5,194 nucleotides of DNA. It comes from Gemmatimonadota bacterium (lineage in GTDB: Bacteria > Gemmatimonadota > Gemmatimonadetes > Gemmatimonadales > GWC2-71-9). Position 1 is the first letter of the stretch; each line of letters starts with the position of its first letter. The position numbers were made by a program, and so were the translations under genes. Under the pieces are notes generated by a model. That model saw only the letters and a list, made by a program, of their open reading frames with translations, was not told the origin of the DNA and searched no databases. This document shows, piece by piece, positions 1-4,901 of this stretch. The stretch is from contig JACZUR010000168.1 of NCBI GenBank assembly GCA_022573095.1, positions 1 through 5,194 on the forward strand. Reading direction: 5' to 3'.

Positions 1-326
1 TCTTCCTGCGAAAGATTACGCCACCGCAGATCGTAGCGGAGGCAATCAACGCCACGATCCAGCAGGAGCAGCAAATCCAGACTGAAGGCTTCAGGGTGCA
101 GGTCGAAGAGCAGCGAGCGCGTCAGCGCGTCACCGAGGCTCAAGGAATCGCGGAGGCGCAGCGTATCATCAACGTCACGCTCACTCCGCGATACCTGATG
201 AGGGAGTACATGACGAGCATCGTACAAGCGGCGGAGTCGCCCGGAACGATCATCATCATTCCCACGGAGGGAGGATTGCCGATGCTCGATATGACCGGAT
301 TTGCACGCAGGACCGGGATTAGGTAG
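1..326 (+). CDS. Prohibitin / Band 7 (SPFH) family protein, C-terminal part
   Basis: The reading frame is open from the left edge (first full codon at base 3) to TAG at 324-326, giving the last 107 residues of a protein whose start lies outside the window. The visible part has the features of the end of an SPFH protein. First comes a Gln/Glu/Arg/Ala-rich helix expected to form a coiled coil (ITPPQIVAEAI, then EEQRARQRVTEAQGIAEAQ). A short linker helix follows (LTPRYLMREYMTSIV), and then the family's typical ending with SPGTIIIIP and GGLPML. SPFH proteins oligomerise at membranes as scaffolds, often around proteases; that role is inferred from the family. The membrane anchor and most of the SPFH domain are missing here. 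The gene converges on the minus-strand operon and shares the short 75-base gap holding the hairpin at 346-378. A GTG inside this frame at base 96 is not its start, because the homologous region extends upstream of it. Confidence 0.87.
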   Translation, partial: FLRKITPPQIVAEAINATIQQEQQIQTEGFRVQVEEQRARQRVTEAQGIAEAQRIINVTLTPRYLMREYMTSIVQAAESPGTIIIIPTEGGLPMLDMTGFARRTGIR

Positions 327-335
327 TTAACACCC

Positions 336-378
336 AAAAAGAAAACTGCCCCGCTACCGGCAAATGGTAGCGGGGCAG
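336..378 (-). terminator. Rho-independent terminator of the minus-strand peptide operon
   Basis: A perfect 13-bp stem pairs 346-358 (CTGCCCCGCTACC) with 366-378, closed by a 7-base loop. Read on the minus strand the stem is followed directly by TTTTCTTTTT (bases 345 to 336). This is a textbook intrinsic terminator and lies about 20 bases beyond the stop of the last operon gene. On the plus strand the stem is followed by CAGCAGAAAAAA with no T-run, so it is not a canonical terminator for the SPFH gene, although the hairpin could still slow transcription from that side. Confidence 0.9.
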
Positions 379-400
379 CAGCAGAAAAAAGATGTTAGGT

Positions 401-622
401 CTATCGCGCGCCAGGAGGCGGAATTGCGCCTGGCGAAGCAGGATCGACCGGGGCGGGCGTGAAGGTAGCAGGCGCGGACATCATTCCCCCTCCCATGATA
501 TGTCCCGGCTTATGGCTCGCCATAACCGGCTTGGGAGCAGCTAAGCTCGCTATGACGGGAGCGCTGTACACCATCCCCTTGGCAATCTTCTTAATAAACT
601 CGCGTCGGTCTTCAGGATTCAT
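401..622 (-). CDS. Small Tat-leader-like peptide with Gly/Met and Pro/Ala tail; candidate modified-peptide precursor
   Basis: This 73-residue protein is the last gene of the operon. Its ATG overlaps the methyltransferase stop (ATGA), and a strong GGAGG lies 7 bases upstream. Residues 5-11 (DRREFIK) fit the twin-arginine motif (RRxFxK). A moderately hydrophobic stretch follows (GMVYSAPVIASLAA, 16-29), then PKPVMA at 30-35, a plausible signal peptidase site after Ala35. The remaining 38 residues are unusual: a Gly/Met cluster (HIMGGGMM, 41-48), then a Pro/Ala-rich segment ending PPPGAR. There is no Cys, and the only Arg after the leader is the C-terminal residue 73. I infer that this is the substrate of the kinase, nucleotidyltransferase, PqqD and methyltransferase encoded upstream. 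The leader could act as an export signal, a recognition sequence, or both. It could instead be an ordinary small exported protein. I recognise the leader style but no named family for the tail. Confidence 0.78.
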   Translation of the reverse strand: MNPEDRREFIKKIAKGMVYSAPVIASLAAPKPVMASHKPGHIMGGGMMSAPATFTPAPVDPASPGAIPPPGAR

Positions 623-1770
623 TTTTCAACCTCCGCTTTGAATACATCGCTGGACCGTATACGTATAATCTTACCCCTGAATATATTAGCCACAAGGCGC
701 AACGCTTCGTCGTGATCAAGATCACAATTTGCACGTCTTATCATTTCTGCTATTTCCTGGTACGACCGGGTACCGTCGGCCAAACCCAGAACTTCGAGCT
801 CTAGCTCGCCTCGCTCCCCGAGTGAGGGAACGTGTGCCGGCGACATGGCGAACAGATCGTCGAGAGACGCGGGAGCAGCCAAGAATTCACTCCCGCGTAC
901 CCGCTGCTCTCCGCAGGTGATCTCCCAGGCCAGCAATCCGTCTCGTGCACCTACTCCCGCGCTAAGCGCCTGGTGCGCCTCCACCTCGATCGGGAAGTGA
1001 GCCGGTAGAAAAAACTGCCCCCAGGGACCGCTTTCCCCAGGAGCATTGGAGACCCGAAGACCCGGACTCAGTTCGAGGTCGAACCAATAGAGCAAGCCGT
1101 GAACAACTCGCTTTTCATTGATCTCCCACGAGACATTCCCTGTTAGCTCAGCTGCGTCTGGCAGGCGCAGCAACTCGAAGTCCAGCACCACCTGCGGCTC
1201 ACCGACAAGCGCATCCGGTCCAAGAAAAACCGCGTGCGGCGTATTCAGCACATACTCGCGCGAAGCAGACCAATCGATACCGTAGGCTTGGTCTTCATCA
1301 CCATCGAACGGGGCAACCTTTTGCCAAGCCTCTTCAGATGACAACGGGGCTATCATCAGACGTATCCGCTCCGGAATCACGCTGCCGCCGGGTTTCAGTA
1401 AGTCGGAGACTGCCCGCTTGATGAGAAGATAGGGATGGGCATCGATCAGTTTTTTCGAAAAGTCCTCGAATATCAAGACATCCGCTTTACCCGGAATCGA
1501 TACATCCGGAAACCAGCCCTTGATAAACTCGATTCGATCCGCGTATCCGTTGGCCCGCGCCACCGCCTTGGCAACGTTGACAATCGGGTCGCCCTCCACC
1601 GCCCAGACCCGCGACGCACCCGCGTCGACCGCAAAGAAGGCAAACGTCCCCAGTCCCGTACCGAGATCTATTACGTCGTCACCGTCGCGTACCACCTCTC
1701 GAATGCTGCTGCGAAAGGCCTCGATACGATCGGACTGCGCGAGCAGATCGCGGTAGTACGGCACGGTCAT
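619..1770 (-). CDS. PRMT-like SAM-dependent methyltransferase with C-terminal PqqD-like domain
   Basis: The protein has 383 residues. The N-terminal part is a class I SAM-dependent methyltransferase of the protein arginine methyltransferase (PRMT) type. Motif I is VIDLGTGLGTFAFFA (33-47), and the acidic ribose-binding residue is E59 in VWAVEGDP. FEDFSKKLID (101-110) sits where PRMTs have the double-Glu loop, and VIPERIRLMIAPL (131-143) matches the start of the PRMT beta barrel. APGESGPWGQ (243-252) resembles the THW loop with only the Trp kept. E102 is present, but nine residues later, where PRMT1 has its second Glu, there is Ala111; D110 is adjacent. Arginine methylation is therefore not assured. 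Residues about 327-370 (GLADGTRSYQEIAEMI and following) look like a small PqqD-type winged-helix domain, suitable for gripping a leader peptide. The start ATG overlaps the PqqD stop, and the stop overlaps the peptide start. I infer that it methylates the peptide encoded next. Assignment as a methyltransferase is firm; the substrate is not known. Confidence 0.85.
   Translation of the reverse strand: MTVPYYRDLLAQSDRIEAFRSSIREVVRDGDDVIDLGTGLGTFAFFAVDAGASRVWAVEGDPIVNVAKAVARANGYADRIEFIKGWFPDVSIPGKADVLIFEDFSKKLIDAHPYLLIKRAVSDLLKPGGSVIPERIRLMIAPLSSEEAWQKVAPFDGDEDQAYGIDWSASREYVLNTPHAVFLGPDALVGEPQVVLDFELLRLPDAAELTGNVSWEINEKRVVHGLLYWFDLELSPGLRVSNAPGESGPWGQFFLPAHFPIEVEAHQALSAGVGARDGLLAWEITCGEQRVRGSEFLAAPASLDDLFAMSPAHVPSLGERGELELEVLGLADGTRSYQEIAEMIRRANCDLDHDEALRLVANIFRGKIIRIRSSDVFKAEVEK
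630..634 (-). promoter_or_regulatory. Ribosome binding site of the small peptide gene
   Basis: GGAGG on the minus strand lies 7 bases upstream of the ATG at 622, inside the end of the methyltransferase gene. It is a perfect anti-SD match at good spacing. Three of the five operon genes lack a clear site of this strength (nucleotidyltransferase, PqqD with only a distant GGAG, methyltransferase). The peptide may therefore be translated more heavily than the enzymes, as expected for a substrate made in excess. Confidence 0.75.
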
Positions 1771-2045
1771 ACCAACAAGCCCTTGGCCGCGAATTGCTCG
1801 ATCGCCCTCATCGTGTCTTGTCTCGCTGCCGTCTCTTCCAGTTGATCACCGAAAGTTTCCTGAAGAGCTCGAGCGATCCCAGCTACCGAAGCCTCTCCCG
1901 TGGCATGAACCCACACGATGGCCGCCGCGGGATTGAGAACGTGGATCTCGTCGGCCGTTGGGTCGTAGATCACCCACTCGTCATCGAGTTGGCGAAATAG
2001 CACATCTTCTCGCCCCTTCGGAGACGTTTGTAGATCAATTGTCAT
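1767..2045 (-). CDS. PqqD-family peptide chaperone (RiPP recognition element)
   Basis: This is a small PqqD-like protein, 92 residues from the ATG at 2045. The core EWVIYDPTADEIHVLNP (23-39) gives the beta strands, AAAIVWVHATGEASVAGIA (40-58) starts the helical part, and helices then run to the end. This is the fold of RiPP recognition elements, which bind a precursor's leader and present it to modifying enzymes. The gene sits between nucleotidyltransferase and methyltransferase, and its stop overlaps the methyltransferase ATG. The start is uncertain. ATG 2045 gives the usual family length and has GGAG about 12 bases upstream. ATG 2063 (98 residues) has no visible ribosome binding site. GTG 2105 (112 residues) would overlap the upstream gene and add a non-conserved leader. 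The family fits the 'PqqD family, HPr-rel-A system' type in size and context, by recollection rather than by search. Confidence 0.85.
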   Translation of the reverse strand: MTIDLQTSPKGREDVLFRQLDDEWVIYDPTADEIHVLNPAAAIVWVHATGEASVAGIARALQETFGDQLEETAARQDTMRAIEQFAAKGLLV

Positions 2046-2079
2046 CGTAGCGCAAATCTCCATGCATTTGGTCGGCTGA

Positions 2080-3195
2080 TCAAGGGGACTGTGCCTGTCC
2101 GCCACCGACCATCTTGCGGACCAACTTCACATAGTGTGTTACGTAGGCCGCCGGCAGTTTGGCCGCCGGTGCTCTCCAAGCAACAAACTCTCTTGGGGGC
2201 AGCACCACGTCACTCAGCAGTGAAAACCAGCTGCCGAGTCCGCCGAGTAGTGCACCACGGCGCATTATTCGTGCCGGTGTTACCTCGTAAAAATCTCGAT
2301 CGGGCGTTCGCGCCACTCGAGCCATCCATCCATCGAGATTGGTTTTCTGATACAGATCGCCTTCGGATCCTGGAGGCCACCCCACGGAACATTCAGACAC
2401 GCCAAAATCTTTGACGATGATTTCGCACAACCATCGCGCCGGCCTCATAACACTCAGATCTTGACAGGCGTTGACGAACGCGGCGGCATGCTCATCGTCA
2501 AAAGATTGGTAGAGGTAGGCAAGATCCACCAGGCTCCGCACGTGCAGTAGATCAGAACCGACCAGGTGATGAACCAGGAGCGCGGCGTGCTGTCCGGTGT
2601 TTGGAATCGAGATACCCGATACCCGCTCTAACTGACCCCAGAAGCAATCCGGCACCTCGTGATCCGATCGCGGCAACAGTTTTTGAACCGGGTTGAGACC
2701 CCAGTGCAGATCGACCACGACCGAGTCGATGTCCACACCAGCATTCTTCAGTAGGGCGATGGTAGACCTCAACTCAGGCGGCCCTGACTGGTCCTCGTCA
2801 GGAACGGCAGTGAAACCCAGTGACTCCAAGATCGAAATCGTGCGCTCACGGTCTTCGGGTACGACGTAGAGATCTATGTCTGCTACGGCGCGTTCGCCTG
2901 CCCTGTACACGTTACCGATGAGGGCGATGCCCTTTGCGAAGAAATGTCGAACCTTCCGCCGCTCTAACGCGGTGGCGATTTCGCGGGCTCGCGCTACCAG
3001 AACGCTGACCGTCATCTTGTTCTTTAGGAGCGCAGCCCGCAGGTGTGGTATGCGTGACGGGTCCGGATAGATACGCGCCAACAGACCGAGAAGTCCCAGC
3101 CGATCCAGAAACTCCGAGAAGTCCGTGGGCGCATCGAGACCGTCGATCGCCTTTTTCGCGGCGTCGACGAGGCGCAACACAATCCTGTCGGCCAT
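2080..3195 (-). CDS. Nucleotidyltransferase family protein (NTP_transf_5 type)
   Basis: The protein has 371 residues from the ATG at 3195, which overlaps the kinase stop as TAATG. There is no clear ribosome binding site, so translation is probably coupled. The pol-beta-like nucleotidyltransferase core is visible: KGIALIGNVY (88-97) as the nucleotide-binding turn, ADIDLYV (105-111) with metal ligands D106 and D108, and VVDLHWGLNP (160-169) giving the third acidic residue D162 in the DLHW signature of this family. A helical C-terminal region follows, including HAALLVHHLV (203-212), ending Arg/Lys-rich. Relatives are annotated as uncharacterised nucleotidyltransferases and often neighbour HprK-like kinases in peptide-modifying clusters. 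Transfer of a nucleotide or sugar-phosphate to the peptide, or to a phosphate placed by the kinase, is an inference. The frame stays open upstream to 3495, but that part lies antiparallel-free inside the kinase gene in another frame and is not family-like. Confidence 0.87.
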   Translation of the reverse strand: MADRIVLRLVDAAKKAIDGLDAPTDFSEFLDRLGLLGLLARIYPDPSRIPHLRAALLKNKMTVSVLVARAREIATALERRKVRHFFAKGIALIGNVYRAGERAVADIDLYVVPEDRERTISILESLGFTAVPDEDQSGPPELRSTIALLKNAGVDIDSVVVDLHWGLNPVQKLLPRSDHEVPDCFWGQLERVSGISIPNTGQHAALLVHHLVGSDLLHVRSLVDLAYLYQSFDDEHAAAFVNACQDLSVMRPARWLCEIIVKDFGVSECSVGWPPGSEGDLYQKTNLDGWMARVARTPDRDFYEVTPARIMRRGALLGGLGSWFSLLSDVVLPPREFVAWRAPAAKLPAAYVTHYVKLVRKMVGGGQAQSP

Positions 3196-4034
3196 TATGC
3201 TAAGGCCACGATTGCACCAGCGGCCTCTCGTGCGTCGCCGAAGTGCACTTCCACGCACTGCACGGTCTGCGCTAGCTGGAGCAATGTATCGAAACTCTCT
3301 TCCCGAGAGCGGCCCGATTCCATTACACCTGCAAGTAGGACTTTCAGCGCACTCGACTTCGAAAGCGGTTTCACGCTCAGATTGGCCCCCGGTGAAAAGT
3401 GTACTGCCGCAACGACCGACACTGCGGCGGTGTCGGACCAGCCACCGGCGGTCAGCGGATCGAACCACGCTTCGCTGTCGCCCACTTTCCAGCACAACGA
3501 GTCGCTGGGGTCAAGATTCGCGCTTTCCAGCACGCCAGCCTGCACCTTGAACAGTCTCTTGAAGGGCGTTACGCGGCAGCGTTCGTCGATCAGCGCTATG
3601 TCGTCCCCCGTCACGGGGTACCCATTCACATTCCACCAAAGCCCTATACTCGATTTACCGGAACCGGACGGGCCCGTCGCCAGGATCGCAGAGTCGCCCT
3701 TCACGGCGCCCGACGCGTGCAGCTGGAGATGATCGGGAAAGCTCCCGAGAATGTCCGTTGTAAGTGCAAACTCGAGGTCCGCAATCGCCGCTTCGAGAGA
3801 GCCAAAAGATCTCAGCTGTCCCTGTTCGAGTCCTTCAACTATCCAAGTGTTATCCGGTGATCCGGTTACGCCGTAGCTAGTGATGGCGCCATGTCCGGAC
3901 GTGGTGACGCGGTAGTCCGGAAACAGACCTCTCACGATCGCCGCGACGGTTGGGTCGTCAGTAGTGACGGATATCGACCCGCCGCCAGTCTCGAAGATTG
4001 TGCGGAGGGCGGACTGCTCGGTTGGTCGAAGCAC
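3195..4034 (-). CDS. HprK-related P-loop kinase (HprK-related kinase A type)
   Basis: This 279-residue protein is related to the C-terminal catalytic domain of HPr kinase/phosphorylase. Characteristic elements appear in order: LHASG (105-109), Walker A GPSGSGKS (121-128) with K127, VTGDDIALID (141-150) with the paired acidic residues D144/D145, and a helical C-terminus. The first ~95 residues are a divergent N-terminal part. No HPr gene is nearby, and relatives in RiPP clusters phosphorylate peptide substrates instead; in some lasso peptide clusters such kinases modify the C-terminal Ser. I infer that it phosphorylates Ser or Thr in the peptide encoded at the operon's end. The start is a GTG at 4034, chosen because GGAGG lies 9 bases upstream and an in-frame TGA at 4052 closes the frame just beyond. 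It is the first gene of the operon. Confidence 0.88.
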   Translation of the reverse strand: MLRPTEQSALRTIFETGGGSISVTTDDPTVAAIVRGLFPDYRVTTSGHGAITSYGVTGSPDNTWIVEGLEQGQLRSFGSLEAAIADLEFALTTDILGSFPDHLQLHASGAVKGDSAILATGPSGSGKSSIGLWWNVNGYPVTGDDIALIDERCRVTPFKRLFKVQAGVLESANLDPSDSLCWKVGDSEAWFDPLTAGGWSDTAAVSVVAAVHFSPGANLSVKPLSKSSALKVLLAGVMESGRSREESFDTLLQLAQTVQCVEVHFGDAREAAGAIVALA

Positions 4035-4043
4035 CTCTTGCAG

Positions 4044-4048
4044 CCTCC
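4044..4048 (-). promoter_or_regulatory. Ribosome binding site fixing the GTG start of the kinase
   Basis: GGAGG on the minus strand is 9 bases before GTG 4034. An in-frame stop at 4050-4052 excludes any start further upstream except a CTG inside the site itself, so this site decides the start. No convincing -35/-10 pair is seen between here and 4200. The operon promoter must be within or upstream of the tRNA remnant, but I cannot place it. Confidence 0.75.
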
Positions 4049-4097
4049 GTCAGTGCGAAAAGATGGATGGCCCTCCGGCTTTACGGAGAGTTGAGAG

Positions 4098-4140
4098 TAA
4101 CCGGGGTGGGTCTCGAACCCACGACCTACGGATTAAAAGT
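4098..4140 (-). other. 3' half of tRNA-Lys(TTT): attachment-site (att) remnant
   Basis: Read on the minus strand, 43 bases match tRNA positions 31-73. They comprise anticodon loop CTTTTAA (4139-4133, anticodon TTT), anticodon stem 3' strand TCCGT, variable loop AGGTC, T-arm GTGGG-TTCGAGA-CCCAC, acceptor 3' strand CCCGGTT and discriminator A at 4098. No CCA is encoded. Upstream (higher coordinates) the sequence CAGAA cannot pair with TCCGT, and no D-arm or acceptor 5' strand follows, so the 5' half is absent. Loss of similarity right at the anticodon stem-loop is what tyrosine recombinases that use tRNA genes leave at the distal end of an integrated element. The polarity places the element at 4141 and beyond, and original chromosome on the operon side. 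A random tRNA pseudogene is the alternative. Confidence 0.78.
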
Positions 4141-4148
4141 TCTGTAAT

Positions 4149-4164
4149 CATGCACTACATGCAC
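4149..4164. repeat. Tandem 7-bp direct repeat (CATGCAC) beside the att remnant
   Basis: CATGCAC occurs at 4149-4155 and again at 4158-4164, a 9-base period, starting 9 bases outside the tRNA fragment. Short direct repeats flanking a crossover site can be recombinase or accessory-protein sites, but two copies of 7 bases may be chance. Confidence 0.35.
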
Positions 4165-4221
4165 GAACGCTGTACAGGGCATGATTAGCAAACCTCAACC
4201 CCAACAACGTATTAGGCAAAC

Positions 4222-4250
4222 GGCCCGGGAACACTCGGGCCTTTGTTTTG
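4222..4250 (+). terminator. Intrinsic terminator (plus strand) with no obvious upstream gene
   Basis: GGCCCGG (4222-4228) pairs with TCGGGCC (4235-4241), counting a closing G-T pair, around a 6-base loop. TTTGTTTTG follows at once. On the minus strand the stem is followed by GTTTGCC, so the plus direction is favoured. No plus-strand gene ends just upstream, so it may belong to a short untranslated transcript, be left over from a lost gene, or shield the operon promoter region from opposing transcription. Confidence 0.6.
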
Positions 4251-4310
4251 TGCACACAGCGCATACCGTACCCTCCTGTTCGGTCACGATTGAGTCACAG
4301 TGCATAATGA

Positions 4311-4359
4311 GACGCGATCGGCCGTCGCGGGCTTATACGCCCCGCCTGGCCGTCGCGTC
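4311..4359. other. 49-nt GC-rich imperfect stem-loop
   Basis: GACGCGA (4311-4317) pairs with TCGCGTC (4353-4359). After a one-base bulge at 4318, CGGCC (4319-4323) pairs with GGCCG (4348-4352). Inside, GCGGGC (4327-4332) pairs with 4339-4345 with one bulge (4340) around a 6-base loop, TTATAC. The pairing totals 18 base pairs. There is no T-tract after it on either strand, so it is not an intrinsic terminator. It also creates a direct copy of GGCCGTCGCG (4320-4329 and 4348-4357). The function is unknown; an RNA structure or a protein-binding cruciform site are possible. Confidence 0.5.
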
Positions 4360-4695
4360 ACCACATATAAAGGAAGGCGTTCTGGACACCTCTACGCCTG
4401 CCTCGCAGTTAGTGCGGGGCAAACTCAAGAGGGACGAACTATCTCCCAGACAGTCAAAAGGTACCGGCTCTGTTACCCGCAACCGGTCCGCCGTCTATGG
4501 GAGTTTATCTACTGGAGAAGTAGCGGTGACGCCCGGCTCGTAAACGATAGAGAAGGCCGGAGATGACGGGTCGGTGCTTCACCCTTAACACCGCGAAACC
4601 TCCAGCCTTTCTATGCCGGACCAACTAACAGAATCGACAACTAACGTTCGTCAAAAGCTCACCAGAACTCAAGAGCACACCCGACGGCGTAATGG

Positions 4696-4700
4696 GGAGG
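4696..4700 (+). promoter_or_regulatory. Ribosome binding site of the 39-residue basic ORF
   Basis: GGAGG, within GGGGAGGG, lies 9 bases upstream of the ATG at 4710. It is the main reason for believing the short ORF is translated. Confidence 0.5.
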
Positions 4701-4709
4701 GTACGTCAA

Positions 4710-4829
4710 ATGAAGAAAAAAAAGAAGTGGTCGCGGCAGGCAACCGCAGCGCGGAAGATGTTGGAGAATGTGGCGAGAAGAATTGAGCAGGGTGGACATT
4801 GGGGGAGAGTACGCAAGCCCGCAACGTGA
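4710..4829 (+). CDS. Very basic 39-residue small protein, unknown function
   Basis: ATG 4710 to TGA 4827-4829 encodes 39 residues. It begins MKKKKKWSRQ, continues as a likely amphipathic helix (ATAARKMLENVARRIEQ, 11-27) and ends GGHWGRVRKPAT. About a third of the residues are Lys or Arg with only two Glu, which suggests a nucleic-acid or ribosome-binding peptide. This is inferred from charge alone. A strong GGAGG sits 9 bases upstream. I do not recognise a family. It lies in the otherwise gene-poor region between the att remnant and the DUF1330 gene, which faces it tail to tail. No promoter or terminator of its own is evident, and a chance ORF remains possible at this length. Confidence 0.45.
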   Translation: MKKKKKWSRQATAARKMLENVARRIEQGGHWGRVRKPAT

Positions 4830-4901
4830 GTGAGCTGGCGATGAAGCGGTCCGCGTGATAGCCTAGGGACATGTTTAGGTTCTATGGCGGCGAGGTGCCA
4901 C

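Larger units (their letters stand above)
4141..4709. other. Region without a convincing gene, next to the att remnant
   Basis: Two plus-strand frames are open here (4181-4543 and 4300-4566), but they overlap each other, start without a ribosome binding site and have compositions that resemble no family I know. The stretch is better described by its structures: tandem CATGCAC copies at 4149-4164, an intrinsic terminator at 4222-4250, a long stem-loop at 4311-4359, and a foldable segment at 4553-4609. It may be the decayed or non-coding end of the element that used the tRNA-Lys site. It could also hide a structured RNA. I recognise no known RNA class (no RNase P, tmRNA, SRP or group I intron core motifs seen). 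Confidence 0.5.

Noticed and set aside
2080..3495. 471-residue version of the nucleotidyltransferase
   Set aside because: The extra 100 residues lie inside the kinase gene in another frame, are Arg/Ser-rich and have no family resemblance. ATG 3195 gives a TAATG junction and a normal length.
401..4034. A complete lasso peptide cluster
   Set aside because: Kinase and nucleotidyltransferase fit, but there is no cyclase or transglutaminase-like protease. The candidate peptide also lacks a typical lasso core (Gly/Cys start with Asp/Glu at position 7-9).
3195..4034. True HPr kinase/phosphorylase (hprK)
   Set aside because: There is no HPr or PTS gene nearby, the N-terminal domain is different, and the neighbours are peptide-modification genes. 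Only the P-loop catalytic core is shared.
4098..4188. An intact tRNA-Lys gene, or one split by a group I intron
   Set aside because: The 5' half does not follow. CAGAA at 4144-4140 (minus) cannot pair with TCCGT, no D-arm is found upstream, and the break is at position 31 in the stem, not in the anticodon. No group I core motifs were seen in 4141-4870.
3964..4188. 74-residue plus-strand ORF
   Set aside because: It is the antisense of the kinase start plus the tRNA fragment. The stretch GGSRTHDLRIKSS is the well-known spurious translation of a reverse-complemented tRNA-Lys.
4181..4543. 120-residue plus-strand ORF (and the overlapping 88-residue ORF at 4300-4566)
   Set aside because: No ribosome binding site, no recognisable domain, and both run through the terminator or the 49-nt hairpin. 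They overlap in different frames, so at most one could be real. I keep them as unlikely, not impossible.
4622..4645. Direct repeat CAACTAAC at 4622-4629 and 4638-4645
   Set aside because: Two 8-base copies, 16 bases apart, with no further copies or context. Chance is an adequate explanation.
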